From the NCBI RefSeq assembly GCF_015155755.1, contig NZ_VWPI01000124.1, positions 46,593 to 110,592 on the forward strand: a stretch of DNA of 64,000 nucleotides, written 5' to 3'. Of the stretch, positions 7,151 to 15,738 are shown piece after piece. The notes under the pieces were generated by a model. That model was not told the origin of the DNA. It saw only the letters and a program-made list of their open reading frames with translations, and did no database searches. This DNA comes from Komagataeibacter sp. FXV3 (GTDB taxonomy: Bacteria; Pseudomonadota; Alphaproteobacteria; Acetobacterales; Acetobacteraceae). Position numbers and translations under genes: made by a program. Every line of letters begins with the position of its first letter. The stretch's first letter is position 1.

Positions 7151-7768
7151 ATGTCGGGCACGCCGTGGATGATGGACAGGAATCCCGTCCTGCCTGTCGC
7201 GTCCGCCGGGTATGGGGGGCAGGACGCTGAACTGGCGGCACTGTCGCTTAGCGGAGTGTATGTACTGACATCCCGATCAGGTCACCATGCCGATCCGGAT
7301 GCCGCCCTTTTGCACCGGATCGGTATGGAAGGGGATTTCTCATACAAGACCTGCCTCCTGTCGCATCACAGGAATCACGTCAGGGGTCTGTCCTGTCAGA
7401 TAGAACCCGCCCCGCAGGGCAGACTCCTGCAGTGTGAACGTGGCGCGGTGTGGAGCGTGGTGGTGGATGTGCGCACTGGCTCCCCTACCTTCGGGCAATG
7501 GGTCGCGGAAACCCTGAGTGCCGGAGATGGCCGACAGTTATGGATTCCGCCGGGATTCCTGCACGGGTCATGCACGCTGGATGACCGGACGGCGATCCGT
7601 TACCACTGCACCATTCCTCCACAACGGCAGTATGAACGGACCGTGCGCTGGAATGATGAAGCACTGGGGATCGGGTGGCCCGTGGCGGACATGCAGGCTG
7701 TCCTGTCCCAGCGGGACCTGTTGGCAGCGCCTTTTTTCAGTGTGATCAACTGGTTTGAGTATGCCTGA
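7151..7768 (+). CDS. RmlC-like cupin (dTDP-4-dehydrorhamnose 3,5-epimerase homologue), divergent
   Basis: A 205-residue protein with the RmlC/RfbC fold pattern: VVVDVRTGSPTFGQWV (about residues 103-118), LWIPPGFLHGS (130-140), and WND...IGWP...LSQRD towards the C-terminus. RmlC epimerises C3 and C5 of dTDP-4-keto-6-deoxyglucose. The catalytic His of the usual RGLH(Y/F)Q motif is replaced by Ser (RGLSCQ, residues 78-83), so normal epimerase activity is doubtful. There are no other rml or glycan genes nearby. It may have another sugar-nucleotide function or be decaying. A copy of the dispersed repeat follows 13 bases after the stop. Confidence 0.72.
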   Translation: MSGTPWMMDRNPVLPVASAGYGGQDAELAALSLSGVYVLTSRSGHHADPDAALLHRIGMEGDFSYKTCLLSHHRNHVRGLSCQIEPAPQGRLLQCERGAVWSVVVDVRTGSPTFGQWVAETLSAGDGRQLWIPPGFLHGSCTLDDRTAIRYHCTIPPQRQYERTVRWNDEALGIGWPVADMQAVLSQRDLLAAPFFSVINWFEYA

Positions 7769-7780
7769 TTATAAAAAATG

Positions 7781-7860
7781 AAAGTTTTTGGGCACCGCCT
7801 TTTTTCAGGAAGGCGGCGTTCCCTGAAGCTTTTTGAACAAAGTTCCACCAGAACTTCTTT
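7781..7860 (+). repeat. Dispersed three-stem repeat, copy 2
   Basis: Near full length, with AAAGTTTTTGGG outer arm, the CCGCCTTTTTTC / AAGGCGGC stem, junction GTTCCC, a GAAGCTTTTTG / AAAGTTCC stem (degenerate) and the ACCAGAACTTC outer arm. Between the convergent cupin and MATE genes. Confidence 0.8.
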
Positions 7861-7888
7861 TCTTTATCGTTCCGGGGATGTCGGCTTG

Positions 7889-9349
7889 TCAGGTGGAATG
7901 ATCAAGTTCGTCGAGTTCGATCATGCCAGCTTCCCCCGTCTGGGCGGGCGGGATAACCGGCATGGCCTGTTCCGTTGCCCTGTCACCCGGATGCAGCCTA
8001 CGGACCACGCCAAAGGCGGTCATGACCGCGCAGGATCCGAACAGGACACACCCCAGCACCTGTCCCACCTGCACCCCCGCGGGACCGAATTTCATTCCGA
8101 ACCAGACAAACGGAATGGTGCCCAGTGTCGCCCGACCCCAGTTGAACAGGGTGGAATAAAGTGGGAAGCCCAGATTGTTGAACGCGGAATTGGCGACAAA
8201 CAGCATGCCGATAAAGACATAACCGGCAATGGTCCAGTTACAGAACAGGTGGATCAGCATCGCTGCCGTACCCTGCGCCGAAAAGACCCGCACAACCATG
8301 TTCTGGGTCAGGAACAGGACAATCCATGTAATCGCCACGCATAACGCCACCAGCCACAGGGACGCCACCAGCGTGGCGCGCACCCGGTCCAGCTTTCCGG
8401 CCCCCAGGTTCTGCGACATGATCGGTCCCACCGATCCCGTCAGGGCAAAGACGAAGGCGAACGCCACCGGCACGATCCGGTCAATCGTCGCCTGTCCCGC
8501 CACGGCGGCCAGGCCAAAGCTGGCCATGGCATGGGTGACGAACACACCGCCGACGGGGGTTGCCAGATTGGTCAGGATGGCGGGCATGGCCACCTGCGCC
8601 ACCAGCCGGGTGTCCGTGATGACATGGGTGCGCACCGGCAGCGCCAGCAATCCGTGACGGCGCGCGCACAGGAAACCCGCAACCGCTACAGCCAGGCGCG
8701 ACAGGATGGTGCTGATCGCCGCCCCCTTCAGTCCAAGCCCCATCACCACGATCAGCAGCGGATCGGTAATGGCCGAGATCATGGCCCCCATCAGGGTCAC
8801 GTTCATGGAAATGCGTGCCGCCCCGATGGCGCGCAGCAGGCCCGAACACCCCATGCCTGCCGCGATCAGCGGCAGGCCGGGTGAGATGATTTCAAGGAAA
8901 AGGGTGGCCTGACGGGCTGCTTCCCCCTTTGCCCCCAGCAGCGCAAGCAGCGGTGCCGCCAGCCATGCAGTGAACATACCGATCACCAGACACACGCCGA
9001 TCATGAAAATCCCGAAGGAGGACGCGACCCGCTGCGCCTGCTCCATCCTGCCCGCGCCGATCAGCCGCCCGGTAATGGCCCCGATGCCGATGGACAGGCC
9101 AATGGACACGGCAATCTGCACATAGCTGATTACGCCCGAAAACCCGATGGCCGCGGTCAGTGCGGGATCCCCCAGCCAGGAGATGTAGAAAAGGTTCAGC
9201 AGGTCAACAATGAAGACAGCCATGAGCCCGATGGCCCCGGTCCCCGCCATGACAACGACGTGGCGGACAATGTGCCCCGTGCAGAAGGCGGCTTTTGGTC
9301 GGGTTGCGGTATGTCCCCCCATTCGGGTGTCCTGTCTGCTGGCGTTCAT
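7889..9349 (-). CDS. MATE family efflux transporter
   Basis: A 486-residue inner-membrane protein with twelve predicted hydrophobic segments in two similar halves, as expected for Na+- or H+-coupled MATE exporters of drugs and organic cations. The N-terminal half has the family-type LIGAGRMEQAQRVASSFGIF loop and the second half a matching NLGAGKLDRVRATLVAS loop. It stands alone. Two near-identical 16-base direct repeats at 9486 and 9513 lie over a plausible promoter for it (TTGCAC on the minus strand at 9494-9499, 18 bases, TATAGA at 9470-9475), suggesting a dedicated repressor. Confidence 0.9.
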   Translation of the reverse strand: MNASRQDTRMGGHTATRPKAAFCTGHIVRHVVVMAGTGAIGLMAVFIVDLLNLFYISWLGDPALTAAIGFSGVISYVQIAVSIGLSIGIGAITGRLIGAGRMEQAQRVASSFGIFMIGVCLVIGMFTAWLAAPLLALLGAKGEAARQATLFLEIISPGLPLIAAGMGCSGLLRAIGAARISMNVTLMGAMISAITDPLLIVVMGLGLKGAAISTILSRLAVAVAGFLCARRHGLLALPVRTHVITDTRLVAQVAMPAILTNLATPVGGVFVTHAMASFGLAAVAGQATIDRIVPVAFAFVFALTGSVGPIMSQNLGAGKLDRVRATLVASLWLVALCVAITWIVLFLTQNMVVRVFSAQGTAAMLIHLFCNWTIAGYVFIGMLFVANSAFNNLGFPLYSTLFNWGRATLGTIPFVWFGMKFGPAGVQVGQVLGCVLFGSCAVMTAFGVVRRLHPGDRATEQAMPVIPPAQTGEAGMIELDELDHST

Positions 9350-9485
9350 ACGGTCAGGCCAGAGCTGCCGCGATCTCTGGGTGCATGATGCGGGCCAATG
9401 AAATCTGGCACAAGAGCCATGTCATGCCTGCCTTTTCCATGTAGCCTGAAAAAATCTTGTGATGTCGTGTCTATATTGTCAGCGC

Positions 9486-9528
9486 ATTGTGCGGTGCAAA
9501 ATAAACAGAGTGATTGTGCAGTGCAAAA
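9486..9528. promoter_or_regulatory. Two 16-base direct repeats, probable operator
   Basis: ATTGTGCGGTGCAAAA (9486-9501) and ATTGTGCAGTGCAAAA (9513-9528) differ at one base and are 27 bases apart start to start. Each has an imperfect inverted core (TTGTGC / GTGCAA). The first covers the likely -35 box of the MATE promoter. No regulator gene is adjacent, so the cognate factor is unknown. Confidence 0.6.
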
Positions 9529-9582
9529 AAAAGTAAAATTTCATTTTTATTTATATTTATGTTGACCAGTTAAAATAAGCAT

Positions 9583-9723
9583 GGCATACAGAATCACACG
9601 AAGCGATCAGGCTTCCATAAATACAAAGAACACTCGGTAAAAATACCGAAATGGATGCAACACCCCCAGTGTCAGCATTCCACTGACAGGGTTCCCCTTA
9701 TAACGGGGGAACCCTGTTTTTTT
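9583..9723 (+). ncRNA. Candidate small RNA ending in an intrinsic terminator
   Basis: Three consecutive potential hairpins without a coding frame: TCGGTA/TACCGA (9634-9649), CAGTG/CACTG (9667-9685) and the terminator stem CAGGGTTCCCC/GGGGAACCCTG (9687-9716) followed by seven T. The 5' end is only estimated: TTGACC at 9562-9567 with a poor -10 (CATACA) 17 bases on, or TAAAAT at 9571-9576. It could alternatively be the attenuated leader of the DUF6582 gene. Confidence 0.45.
9687..9723 (+). terminator. Strong intrinsic terminator of the candidate small RNA
   Basis: Eleven-base-pair perfect stem CAGGGTTCCCC/GGGGAACCCTG with an eight-base loop, followed by TTTTTTT. There is no gene on the plus strand upstream back to maf and the cupin gene, so the transcript it ends must start in the intergenic region. 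Confidence 0.85.
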
Positions 9724-9845
9724 GCGTATGGCATAAAATAATGGGGTGCCATCCGTCTTTTACGTATCTTGTCGCCATTGGCTTTCTCTACCCTGTCGCT
9801 GGTTTCCACGCCTGTGGAAGCCATTCCGTTTAGGGAGGAATACCA

Positions 9846-10049
9846 ATGTCCAGACTGACTGCGGCCGAACGCAACGCCTTGCCGGATTCAGCCTTTGCCC
9901 TGCCGGGGCGGCGTTATCCGATACCGGATGCAACCCACGCGCGTGACGCGCTGGCCCGTGCCAGTGAAATGCTGCATCGCGGTGACCTGACACAGCAGGA
10001 ATACGATACCGTGGTCGCCCGTGCCCATGCCGTGCTGGAAGACGAATAG
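9846..10049 (+). CDS. Small DUF6582-type protein
   Basis: A 67-residue hydrophilic protein. Its pattern of FALPGRRYPIPDATHARDALARAS followed by a second helical part ending in a short acidic tail resembles the DUF6582 family, small proteins found in phages and many bacterial chromosomes, with unknown function. GGGAGGAATACC before the ATG gives a good ribosome-binding site. It is followed by the terminator of the convergent etf operon. Confidence 0.72.
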   Translation: MSRLTAAERNALPDSAFALPGRRYPIPDATHARDALARASEMLHRGDLTQQEYDTVVARAHAVLEDE

Positions 10050-10058
10050 CTTCGCATG

Positions 10059-10091
10059 AAAAAGGGGCGCGGAAGTTTCCCTCCGCGCCCC
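10059..10091 (-). terminator. Terminator of the etfBA operon
   Basis: Ten-base-pair stem GGGGCGCGGA/TCCGCGCCCC (10064-10073 with 10082-10091); read on the minus strand it is followed by TTTTT. On the plus strand only two T follow, so it works mainly for the etf transcript. Confidence 0.82.
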
Positions 10092-10120
10092 TTCGGCGTG
10101 CTTTATGAAGCGTTCTGGCT

Positions 10121-11059
10121 TCAGCCCGCCTTGTCCAGTTCCGCTTCAAGCTGCGGCAGGATGGTGAACAGGTCGCCCACGATCCCGTAATCCGCCACCT
10201 GGAAAATTGGCGCTTCGGGGTCCTTGTTGACCGCAACGATGACCTTGCTGTCCTTCATCCCGGCCAGATGCTGGATCTGGCCCGAAATCCCCATGGCGAT
10301 ATACAGTTCCGGCGCCACGATCTTGCCGGTCTGGCCCACCTGGTATTCGTTTGAAACGAAGCCCTTGTCCACGGCCGCGCGCGATGCGCCAATGGCGGCA
10401 CCCAGACGGTCGGCTAGCGGTTCCAGCAGCTTGAAGTTTTCACCGTTCAGCATGCCGTTGCCACCCGATACGACCACGCGGGCGGATTCCAGTTCGGGCC
10501 GTTCGGATTTCGACAGTTCAGTGGCGATGAAGGTCGATCCACCCGGCCCCGCGGGCAGGGCTACTTCCTCGATCGTTGCAGTGCCGCCTTCGCTTGCAAC
10601 CGGGTCGAAGGAGGACGCACGGACCGTGATGATTTTCTTCGCATCCGCCGATTTGACCGTCGCCAGCGCGCTGCCGGCATAAATGGGACGGACAAAGGTG
10701 TCAGCGTCGTTGATGGCGACGATATCGGGGATCGGCTGCACATCCAGCAGGGCGGCCGCGCGCGGCAGGACGTTCTTCGCCGTGGCGGAAGACGCCGCCA
10801 GGATATGCGTGTAACCCGCCGCCAGTTCCGCCAGCAGGGCTGCTACCGGTTCCGCCAGTTCGCTGTTGCCGGTGGTGTCGGTCACCTGCAGCACCTTCTT
10901 CACGCCCGGAATGGCGGCAGCGGATTTTGCAGCGGCAGCCGCGTCCGGCCCGGTGACCAGCACATCGACATCACCCAGCCTGCTGGCTGCGGCAATGGCG
11001 GAACGCGATGCCTGGCGGATCGCCCCGCCTTCATGATCCAGATAAACGAGTACGGTCAT
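10121..11059 (-). CDS. etfA: Electron transfer flavoprotein alpha subunit
   Basis: A 312-residue FAD-binding subunit that, with EtfB, takes electrons from acyl-CoA and other dehydrogenases. The C-terminal FAD domain shows [30 protein letters not shown] and [15 protein letters not shown], then [13 protein letters not shown], all characteristic of EtfA. It is third in the order ETF-QO, etfB, etfA, starting just after etfB, and its transcript ends at the hairpin at 10064-10091. Confidence 0.95.
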   Translation of the reverse strand: MTVLVYLDHEGGAIRQASRSAIAAASRLGDVDVLVTGPDAAAAAKSAAAIPGVKKVLQVTDTTGNSELAEPVAALLAELAAGYTHILAASSATAKNVLPRAAALLDVQPIPDIVAINDADTFVRPIYAGSALATVKSADAKKIITVRASSFDPVASEGGTATIEEVALPAGPGGSTFIATELSKSERPELESARVVVSGGNGMLNGENFKLLEPLADRLGAAIGASRAAVDKGFVSNEYQVGQTGKIVAPELYIAMGISGQIQHLAGMKDSKVIVAVNKDPEAPIFQVADYGIVGDLFTILPQLEAELDKAG

Positions 11060-11061
11060 GA

Positions 11062-11811
11062 TCAGATCACCTTTGCTTCGTTACGCAGACGCGACACCAG
11101 TTCCGCTGCCGAGTCGAGCTTGATCCCCGCCTTGCGTTCGGGCGGCTCGGCAACCGAGACCACGCTCAGCCGCGGCGTCATGTCCACGCCCAGGTCGGCA
11201 GGCGTGATTTTTTCCATCGGCTTCTTGCGCGCCTTCATGATGTTGGGCAGCGAGGCATAGCGCGGTTCATTCAGACGCAGGTCGGCGGTGATGATGGCCG
11301 GCAGCGCCAGCTTTACGGTCTGGGATCCGCCATCAATCTCGCGCGTGACCGTGACAGCGCCGTCAGCCACGTCCACCTTGGATGCAAAGGTGGCCTGCGG
11401 GCGGCCCAGCAGCCCGGCCAGCATCTGCCCGGTGGCGTTCATGTCATCATCAATGGCCTGCTTGCCAAGAATGACCAGGTCGGACTTTTCCTTTTCCACC
11501 AGTGCCTTGAGCACCTTGGCCACCGATAGCGGCTCGGTCACCACATCGGTTTCCACCAGGATGGAACGGTCGGCGCCCATGGCCATGGCCGTGCGCAGCG
11601 TGTCCTGCGCCTTGGGCTCACCAATCGAAACCGCGATGATTTCGCTCACCACGCCTTTTTCCTTCAGGCGTACGGCTTCCTCGACCGCGATTTCATCAAA
11701 CGGATTCATGGACATCTTGACGCCGGCGGTTTCAACACCGGAACCATCGGCTTTCACTCGCGGCTTGATGTTGTAATCAATCACGCGCTTAACGGGTACA
11801 AGAACCTTCAT
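11062..11811 (-). CDS. etfB: Electron transfer flavoprotein beta subunit
   Basis: A 249-residue AMP-binding subunit of the electron transfer flavoprotein. It begins [14 protein letters not shown] and has [20 protein letters not shown], the [10 protein letters not shown] motif and the [22 protein letters not shown] stretch containing the EtfB recognition-loop signature (only its start and end quoted in the family sense). It precedes etfA by two bases and forms one transcription unit with it and probably with the ETF-QO gene. Confidence 0.95.
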   Translation of the reverse strand: MKVLVPVKRVIDYNIKPRVKADGSGVETAGVKMSMNPFDEIAVEEAVRLKEKGVVSEIIAVSIGEPKAQDTLRTAMAMGADRSILVETDVVTEPLSVAKVLKALVEKEKSDLVILGKQAIDDDMNATGQMLAGLLGRPQATFASKVDVADGAVTVTREIDGGSQTVKLALPAIITADLRLNEPRYASLPNIMKARKKPMEKITPADLGVDMTPRLSVVSVAEPPERKAGIKLDSAAELVSRLRNEAKVI

Positions 11812-11883
11812 TGCATATTTGCCTGTCTGTCTTCGGATAAGGGCAATCGGTGTGGCGGACTACATACCGTACCCGCCGCATGA

Positions 11884-13524
11884 TTACATCCCGCCGGGAT
11901 AGTTCGGACCGCCTGCCCCCTCCGGCGTGACCCAGTCGATGTTCTGGGCGGGGTCCTTGATGTCGCATGTCTTGCAGTGGACGCAGTTCTGCGAATTGAT
12001 CTGCAGATGCGGGTCCGTGGCCTCATCCGCCACTTCATACACGGCTGCCGGGCAGTACCGGCTTTCGGGCGCGCGGAAGACATCCCAGTTCACCGTCTTC
12101 CACAGCGACATGTTGCGGACCTTCAGGTGGACCGGCTGGTCTTCTTCATGGTTGGTGTTGGACAGGAATACCGATGACAGGCGATCGAACGTGATCTTGC
12201 CATCGGGCTTGGGGTAAGTGATCTTTTCCGAAATCGAGGCCGGTTCCAGCACTTCGTTGTCGCTGTGGCGCGTATGCAGCGTCCATGGCGCGCGCCCGCG
12301 CAGCAGCATGGCGTCGATACCGGAATACAGCGCGCCGCCCTTCATGCCGAATTTGGCGAAGGCGGGGCGGATGTTGCGCACCGAACGCAGTTCCGTCCAC
12401 AGCCAGGAATCCCGGATGCGGCGGGTATAGGATCCCGGTTCCACCCGGTCTGTCGCCAGCGCTTCCGCCACGGCTTCCGCCGCCAGCATGCCCGACTTCA
12501 TGGCTGTGTGGGTGCCCTTGATCTTGGGCACGTTCAGGAAGCCCGCCGTATCGCCAATCAGCGCCCCGCCGGGAAAGGTCAGGCGTGGGATCGACTGGAT
12601 CCCCCCCTCGGACAGCGCACGCGCGCCATAGGCGATGCGACGCCCGCCCTCGAAATACGGGCGGAAGGCCGGATGCAGCTTCACGCGCTGCATTTCATCG
12701 AATGGCGACAGCCAGGTGTTGGGATAATCCAGCCCCGTGACAAAGCCGTAGGACACCAGGTTGTCCCCGAAATGGTACATCCATGCGCCGCCATAGGTCC
12801 GGTCATCCAGCGGCCAGCCAAAGCTGTGCTGCACCAGGCCGGGACGATGCATTTCCTTGGGGATTTCCCACAGTTCCTTGATCCCCAGCCCGTAGGTCTG
12901 CGGGTCCACGCCCTTGCGCAGGTTATACATCGCCGTGACCTGCTTGGTCAGCGATCCACGGCAGCCTTCGGCAAACAGGGTGTATTTCGCGCGCAGTTCC
13001 ATGCCCGGCGCGTAATTGTCGCTCGGCTGGCCATCGCGACCGATCCCCATGTCACCCGTGGCGACACCGGTCACCCGGCCGCTGTCATCCACCAGCACTT
13101 CCGCACCGGCAAAACCGGGATAGATTTCGACCCCCAGTTCCTCGGCCCGGCCCGCAAGCCAGCGGCAGAAATCGCCCAGGCTTACGATATGGTTGCCGTG
13201 GTTGCTCATATGCGGCATCACGCGGTCAAGGAACGGGATTTCAAGGCTGCCCTTCTGTGTCAGGTAGAGCATCTGCTCCTCTGTCACGGGGGTGTTCAGC
13301 GGGGCCCCTTCCTCGCGCCAGTGTGGCAGGAGTTCCTCCAGCGCGCGCGGTTCGATCACGGCGCCGGACAGGATATGGGCGCCAATCTCGCTGCCTTTTT
13401 CAATCAGGCAGACGCTGGCATCGGGTGCGACCTGTCGCAGCCGGATTGCCGCAGCCAAGCCCGATGGGCCGCCGCCGACAATAACGACATCAAATTCCAT
13501 AGTCTCGCGCGGGGTCTCGCTCAT
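11884..13524 (-). CDS. Electron transfer flavoprotein-ubiquinone oxidoreductase
   Basis: A 546-residue membrane-associated flavoprotein that passes electrons from ETF to the ubiquinone pool. The FAD-binding VVIVGGGPSGLAAAIRL lies near residue 12, a central part has GGIQSIPRLTFPGGALIGD, and the C-terminus carries the [4Fe-4S] cysteines in NCVHCKTCDIKDP with a further Cys in SRYCPAAVYE. I use the start at 13524 because AGAGGAC lies about ten bases upstream; an in-frame ATG at 13548 has no ribosome-binding site. It is 72 bases upstream of etfB. Confidence 0.94.
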   Translation of the reverse strand: MSETPRETMEFDVVIVGGGPSGLAAAIRLRQVAPDASVCLIEKGSEIGAHILSGAVIEPRALEELLPHWREEGAPLNTPVTEEQMLYLTQKGSLEIPFLDRVMPHMSNHGNHIVSLGDFCRWLAGRAEELGVEIYPGFAGAEVLVDDSGRVTGVATGDMGIGRDGQPSDNYAPGMELRAKYTLFAEGCRGSLTKQVTAMYNLRKGVDPQTYGLGIKELWEIPKEMHRPGLVQHSFGWPLDDRTYGGAWMYHFGDNLVSYGFVTGLDYPNTWLSPFDEMQRVKLHPAFRPYFEGGRRIAYGARALSEGGIQSIPRLTFPGGALIGDTAGFLNVPKIKGTHTAMKSGMLAAEAVAEALATDRVEPGSYTRRIRDSWLWTELRSVRNIRPAFAKFGMKGGALYSGIDAMLLRGRAPWTLHTRHSDNEVLEPASISEKITYPKPDGKITFDRLSSVFLSNTNHEEDQPVHLKVRNMSLWKTVNWDVFRAPESRYCPAAVYEVADEATDPHLQINSQNCVHCKTCDIKDPAQNIDWVTPEGAGGPNYPGGM

Positions 13525-13670
13525 ACCTCTGTTGTCCTCTTGCGTCATGACCGGGATGACATGGGATGAATGGGATTACATTTTATAACTGTGCTTCCTA
13601 GAACCGTTTGGGGCACGAATAAAGGCTTGTTGCGCATTCCGTGCCCTACGGGCGTGCAATCGAGGTGCGT

Positions 13671-14312
13671 TTACACCGCCTGTATCCTGCGGGCCAGTTC
13701 TTCGCTCGCCCGCCATTCGGGGCCAACGTAATTGACGATCAGTGTCCTGCGGGTGGCTGCCAGCGGGCGGGGGACGAAGCCGTGCCATGAATGCGCGGAC
13801 GGAATGAACAGCAGCCCCGAATTGAACAGGCCCGAAGCCCGCGCAACCGGATCGCCCTGCGGTGTCATGAGGTCCGTTCCCCATTGTGCCGCCTGCGCCC
13901 CCATGGACAGCGGGACCAGCAGCGTCAGCCGCTTGGCCCCGATATCGGTATGGGGTTCCAGCCAGAACCCATCCGTATCAAGGCATAGTTCAAGCCGCAG
14001 GGCCGCGTTTTCAAGGTGTGCGCCGCATATGTCGGTAAAGGCGGCACGGGTCTGGGTATTGTCAAACAGGGCTGCCAGTTGCGCCAGCGCTGTGTTGGCC
14101 GCCTGCTGGGCCGGGGTGATGAACAGCCGGTGTCCGTTGCGTCCCGCCCGCTGTCCACCACTGTCACCCCCCATGAAATGGGGATCCGGGACCCATGCCA
14201 TCAGTGCGGCAGCCACCGGGGCCGGCAGCACATCATACAGTTGCCAGTGCGGAAAGGGCCGTGGCGTGACCGGTGTGGTGGCAAGGGCCGCGATGACGCA
14301 ATTCGTTTCCAT
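13671..14312 (-). CDS. 2-oxoglutarate/Fe(II)-dependent oxygenase family protein
   Basis: A 213-residue protein with the double-stranded beta-helix metal site. The Fe ligands are probably His and Asp in EPHTDIGAK (about residue 119), with the distal His in SAHSWHGFV and the 2-oxoglutarate-binding Arg in RRTLIVNYV. The substrate is unknown; similar short proteins in acetic acid bacteria are annotated simply as 2OG-Fe(II) oxygenases. Stands alone between hemN and the ETF-QO gene. Confidence 0.75.
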   Translation of the reverse strand: METNCVIAALATTPVTPRPFPHWQLYDVLPAPVAAALMAWVPDPHFMGGDSGGQRAGRNGHRLFITPAQQAANTALAQLAALFDNTQTRAAFTDICGAHLENAALRLELCLDTDGFWLEPHTDIGAKRLTLLVPLSMGAQAAQWGTDLMTPQGDPVARASGLFNSGLLFIPSAHSWHGFVPRPLAATRRTLIVNYVGPEWRASEELARRIQAV

Positions 14313-14366
14313 GAACGGGGATTCTGCTGCTTGGGCTATTTTGCCACGGGGGATTGCGGCCTGAGG

Positions 14367-15734
14367 TTACAGGGCGCTGGCGTGGCGGGTGGCGCTGTCG
14401 GCCGTCAGGTAACGGTCAAAGACAGCCGCGACGTGGCGTACGAAACTACGCCCCTTCTCCGTGACCTGCACCTGCTGGCCCGCAATGTGGACCAGTCCGT
14501 CCGCCACCATGGGGGCAAGACGGGACAGTTCGGGGGCAAAATGGCTGTCAGGCAGGTGGTGCTGCGCACAGACCTGTCCCAGATTGACCTGCATGTCGCA
14601 CATCACCTGTTCTATGATCGCAGCGCGGACATGATCGTCCGGTCCCAGGCGCACCCCACGCACGATGGGCAGCGTATCCGCATTTGCGGCCATAAGCCGG
14701 GCATAGGCGGCGGATGACGCCGCATTCTGTGTCATGCCGCCGGGCAGCGAGGAAATGGCCGATGCCCCGATCCCGATCAGGTTCGGCGCGCTGTCGGTGG
14801 TATAGCCCTGGAAATTGCGGTGCAGTGTGCCCGTGGCCAGGGCGCGGGCCATGCTGTCACGCGGGCTGACGTAATGATCCAGTCCGACAGGCAGGAACCC
14901 TTCGTCACGCAGGACCGCGTCAATCGCCGCGCGCTGGTCGATGCGTGCCTGCGGGCCGGGCAGGTCGCCCACCGGCATCAGGGTCTGGCGCTTCTGCTTC
15001 CAGGGCACATGCGCGTAACCGAAGACCGCCAGCCGGTCCGGGCGCAGGCTGGCCACCGCGCGCGCCGTCCGCGCCACGCCTGCCGTATCCTGCCGTGGCA
15101 GGCCATAGATCAGGTCGATGTTGATGGAGTCGACCCCCGCCGCCCGCAGGGCGTTCAGGCAGTCGCTGGTCTGTTCCCAGCTCTGGATCCGGCCACAGGC
15201 ATCCTGCACGTCCGCATCAAGATCCTGCACGCCCATGCTTGCGCGATTGAACCCGAGTTCATGCAGCAGGGCCGGGTAGTCGGGCGGAAGGTGGCGGGGA
15301 TCGACCTCGATGCTGATTTCAGCATCCGGGGCAATGTCGAAATCCCGGCGGATGGCCTGCATCACGCGGCGCATGGCGCTGCCCGGCAGGGTCGTGGGCG
15401 TGCCGCCACCCCATTGCAGGTGAGTGACGCGGCGACCGGGGCCGATCAGGGCGATGATGCGGCGCAGTTCCTCATGCAGCAGGGCGGCATAAGCGGCCCG
15501 GGCATCCGCATTGCGCAGCACGGCGGTATTGCACCCGCAGAACCGGCACAGCGTGTCACAGAAGGGAACATGCAGGTAAAGGGAGACCGGCTGGTCCGCC
15601 GGGAGGGAGGACAGCCATGTGCGGCTGTCCTGCGGTCCCACCGCATCACTGAACTGCGCTGCGGTGGGGTAGCTGGTGTAACGCGGCAGGTTGCCCCCAT
15701 AGCGGGAAAGCAGGGAACTGTCCGCCGCATTCAT
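14367..15734 (-). CDS. hemN: Oxygen-independent coproporphyrinogen III oxidase
   Basis: A 455-residue radical-SAM enzyme that makes protoporphyrinogen IX without oxygen. It has YLHVPFCDTLCRFCGCNT with the CxxxCxxC cluster motif plus the extra Cys of true HemN, QWGGGTPT for SAM binding, and NIDLIYGLPRQ. HemW-type proteins lack the N-terminal RYTSYPTA segment seen here at about residues 17-24, so I call HemN. Its ATG lies four bases after the ompW stop codon. FNR control is expected through the box upstream of ompW. Confidence 0.92.
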   Translation of the reverse strand: MNAADSSLLSRYGGNLPRYTSYPTAAQFSDAVGPQDSRTWLSSLPADQPVSLYLHVPFCDTLCRFCGCNTAVLRNADARAAYAALLHEELRRIIALIGPGRRVTHLQWGGGTPTTLPGSAMRRVMQAIRRDFDIAPDAEISIEVDPRHLPPDYPALLHELGFNRASMGVQDLDADVQDACGRIQSWEQTSDCLNALRAAGVDSINIDLIYGLPRQDTAGVARTARAVASLRPDRLAVFGYAHVPWKQKRQTLMPVGDLPGPQARIDQRAAIDAVLRDEGFLPVGLDHYVSPRDSMARALATGTLHRNFQGYTTDSAPNLIGIGASAISSLPGGMTQNAASSAAYARLMAANADTLPIVRGVRLGPDDHVRAAIIEQVMCDMQVNLGQVCAQHHLPDSHFAPELSRLAPMVADGLVHIAGQQVQVTEKGRSFVRHVAAVFDRYLTADSATRHASAL

Positions 15735-15738
15735 GCCA

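Larger units (their letters stand above)
9350..9845. other. Gene-free regulatory stretch between MATE gene and DUF6582 gene
   Basis: About 500 bases with no coding frame. From left to right: MATE promoter region, two direct repeats (9486-9528), a very A/T-rich tract (about 9525-9580), a run of three potential hairpins ending in a strong intrinsic terminator (9635-9723), then the leader of the DUF6582 gene. The terminator with no gene before it points to a small RNA. Confidence 0.7.

Noticed and set aside
12265..13569. 434-codon plus-strand frame opposite the ETF-QO gene
   Set aside because: Shadow of the certain minus-strand flavoprotein gene, rich in His/Arg/Gly as typical for such shadows.
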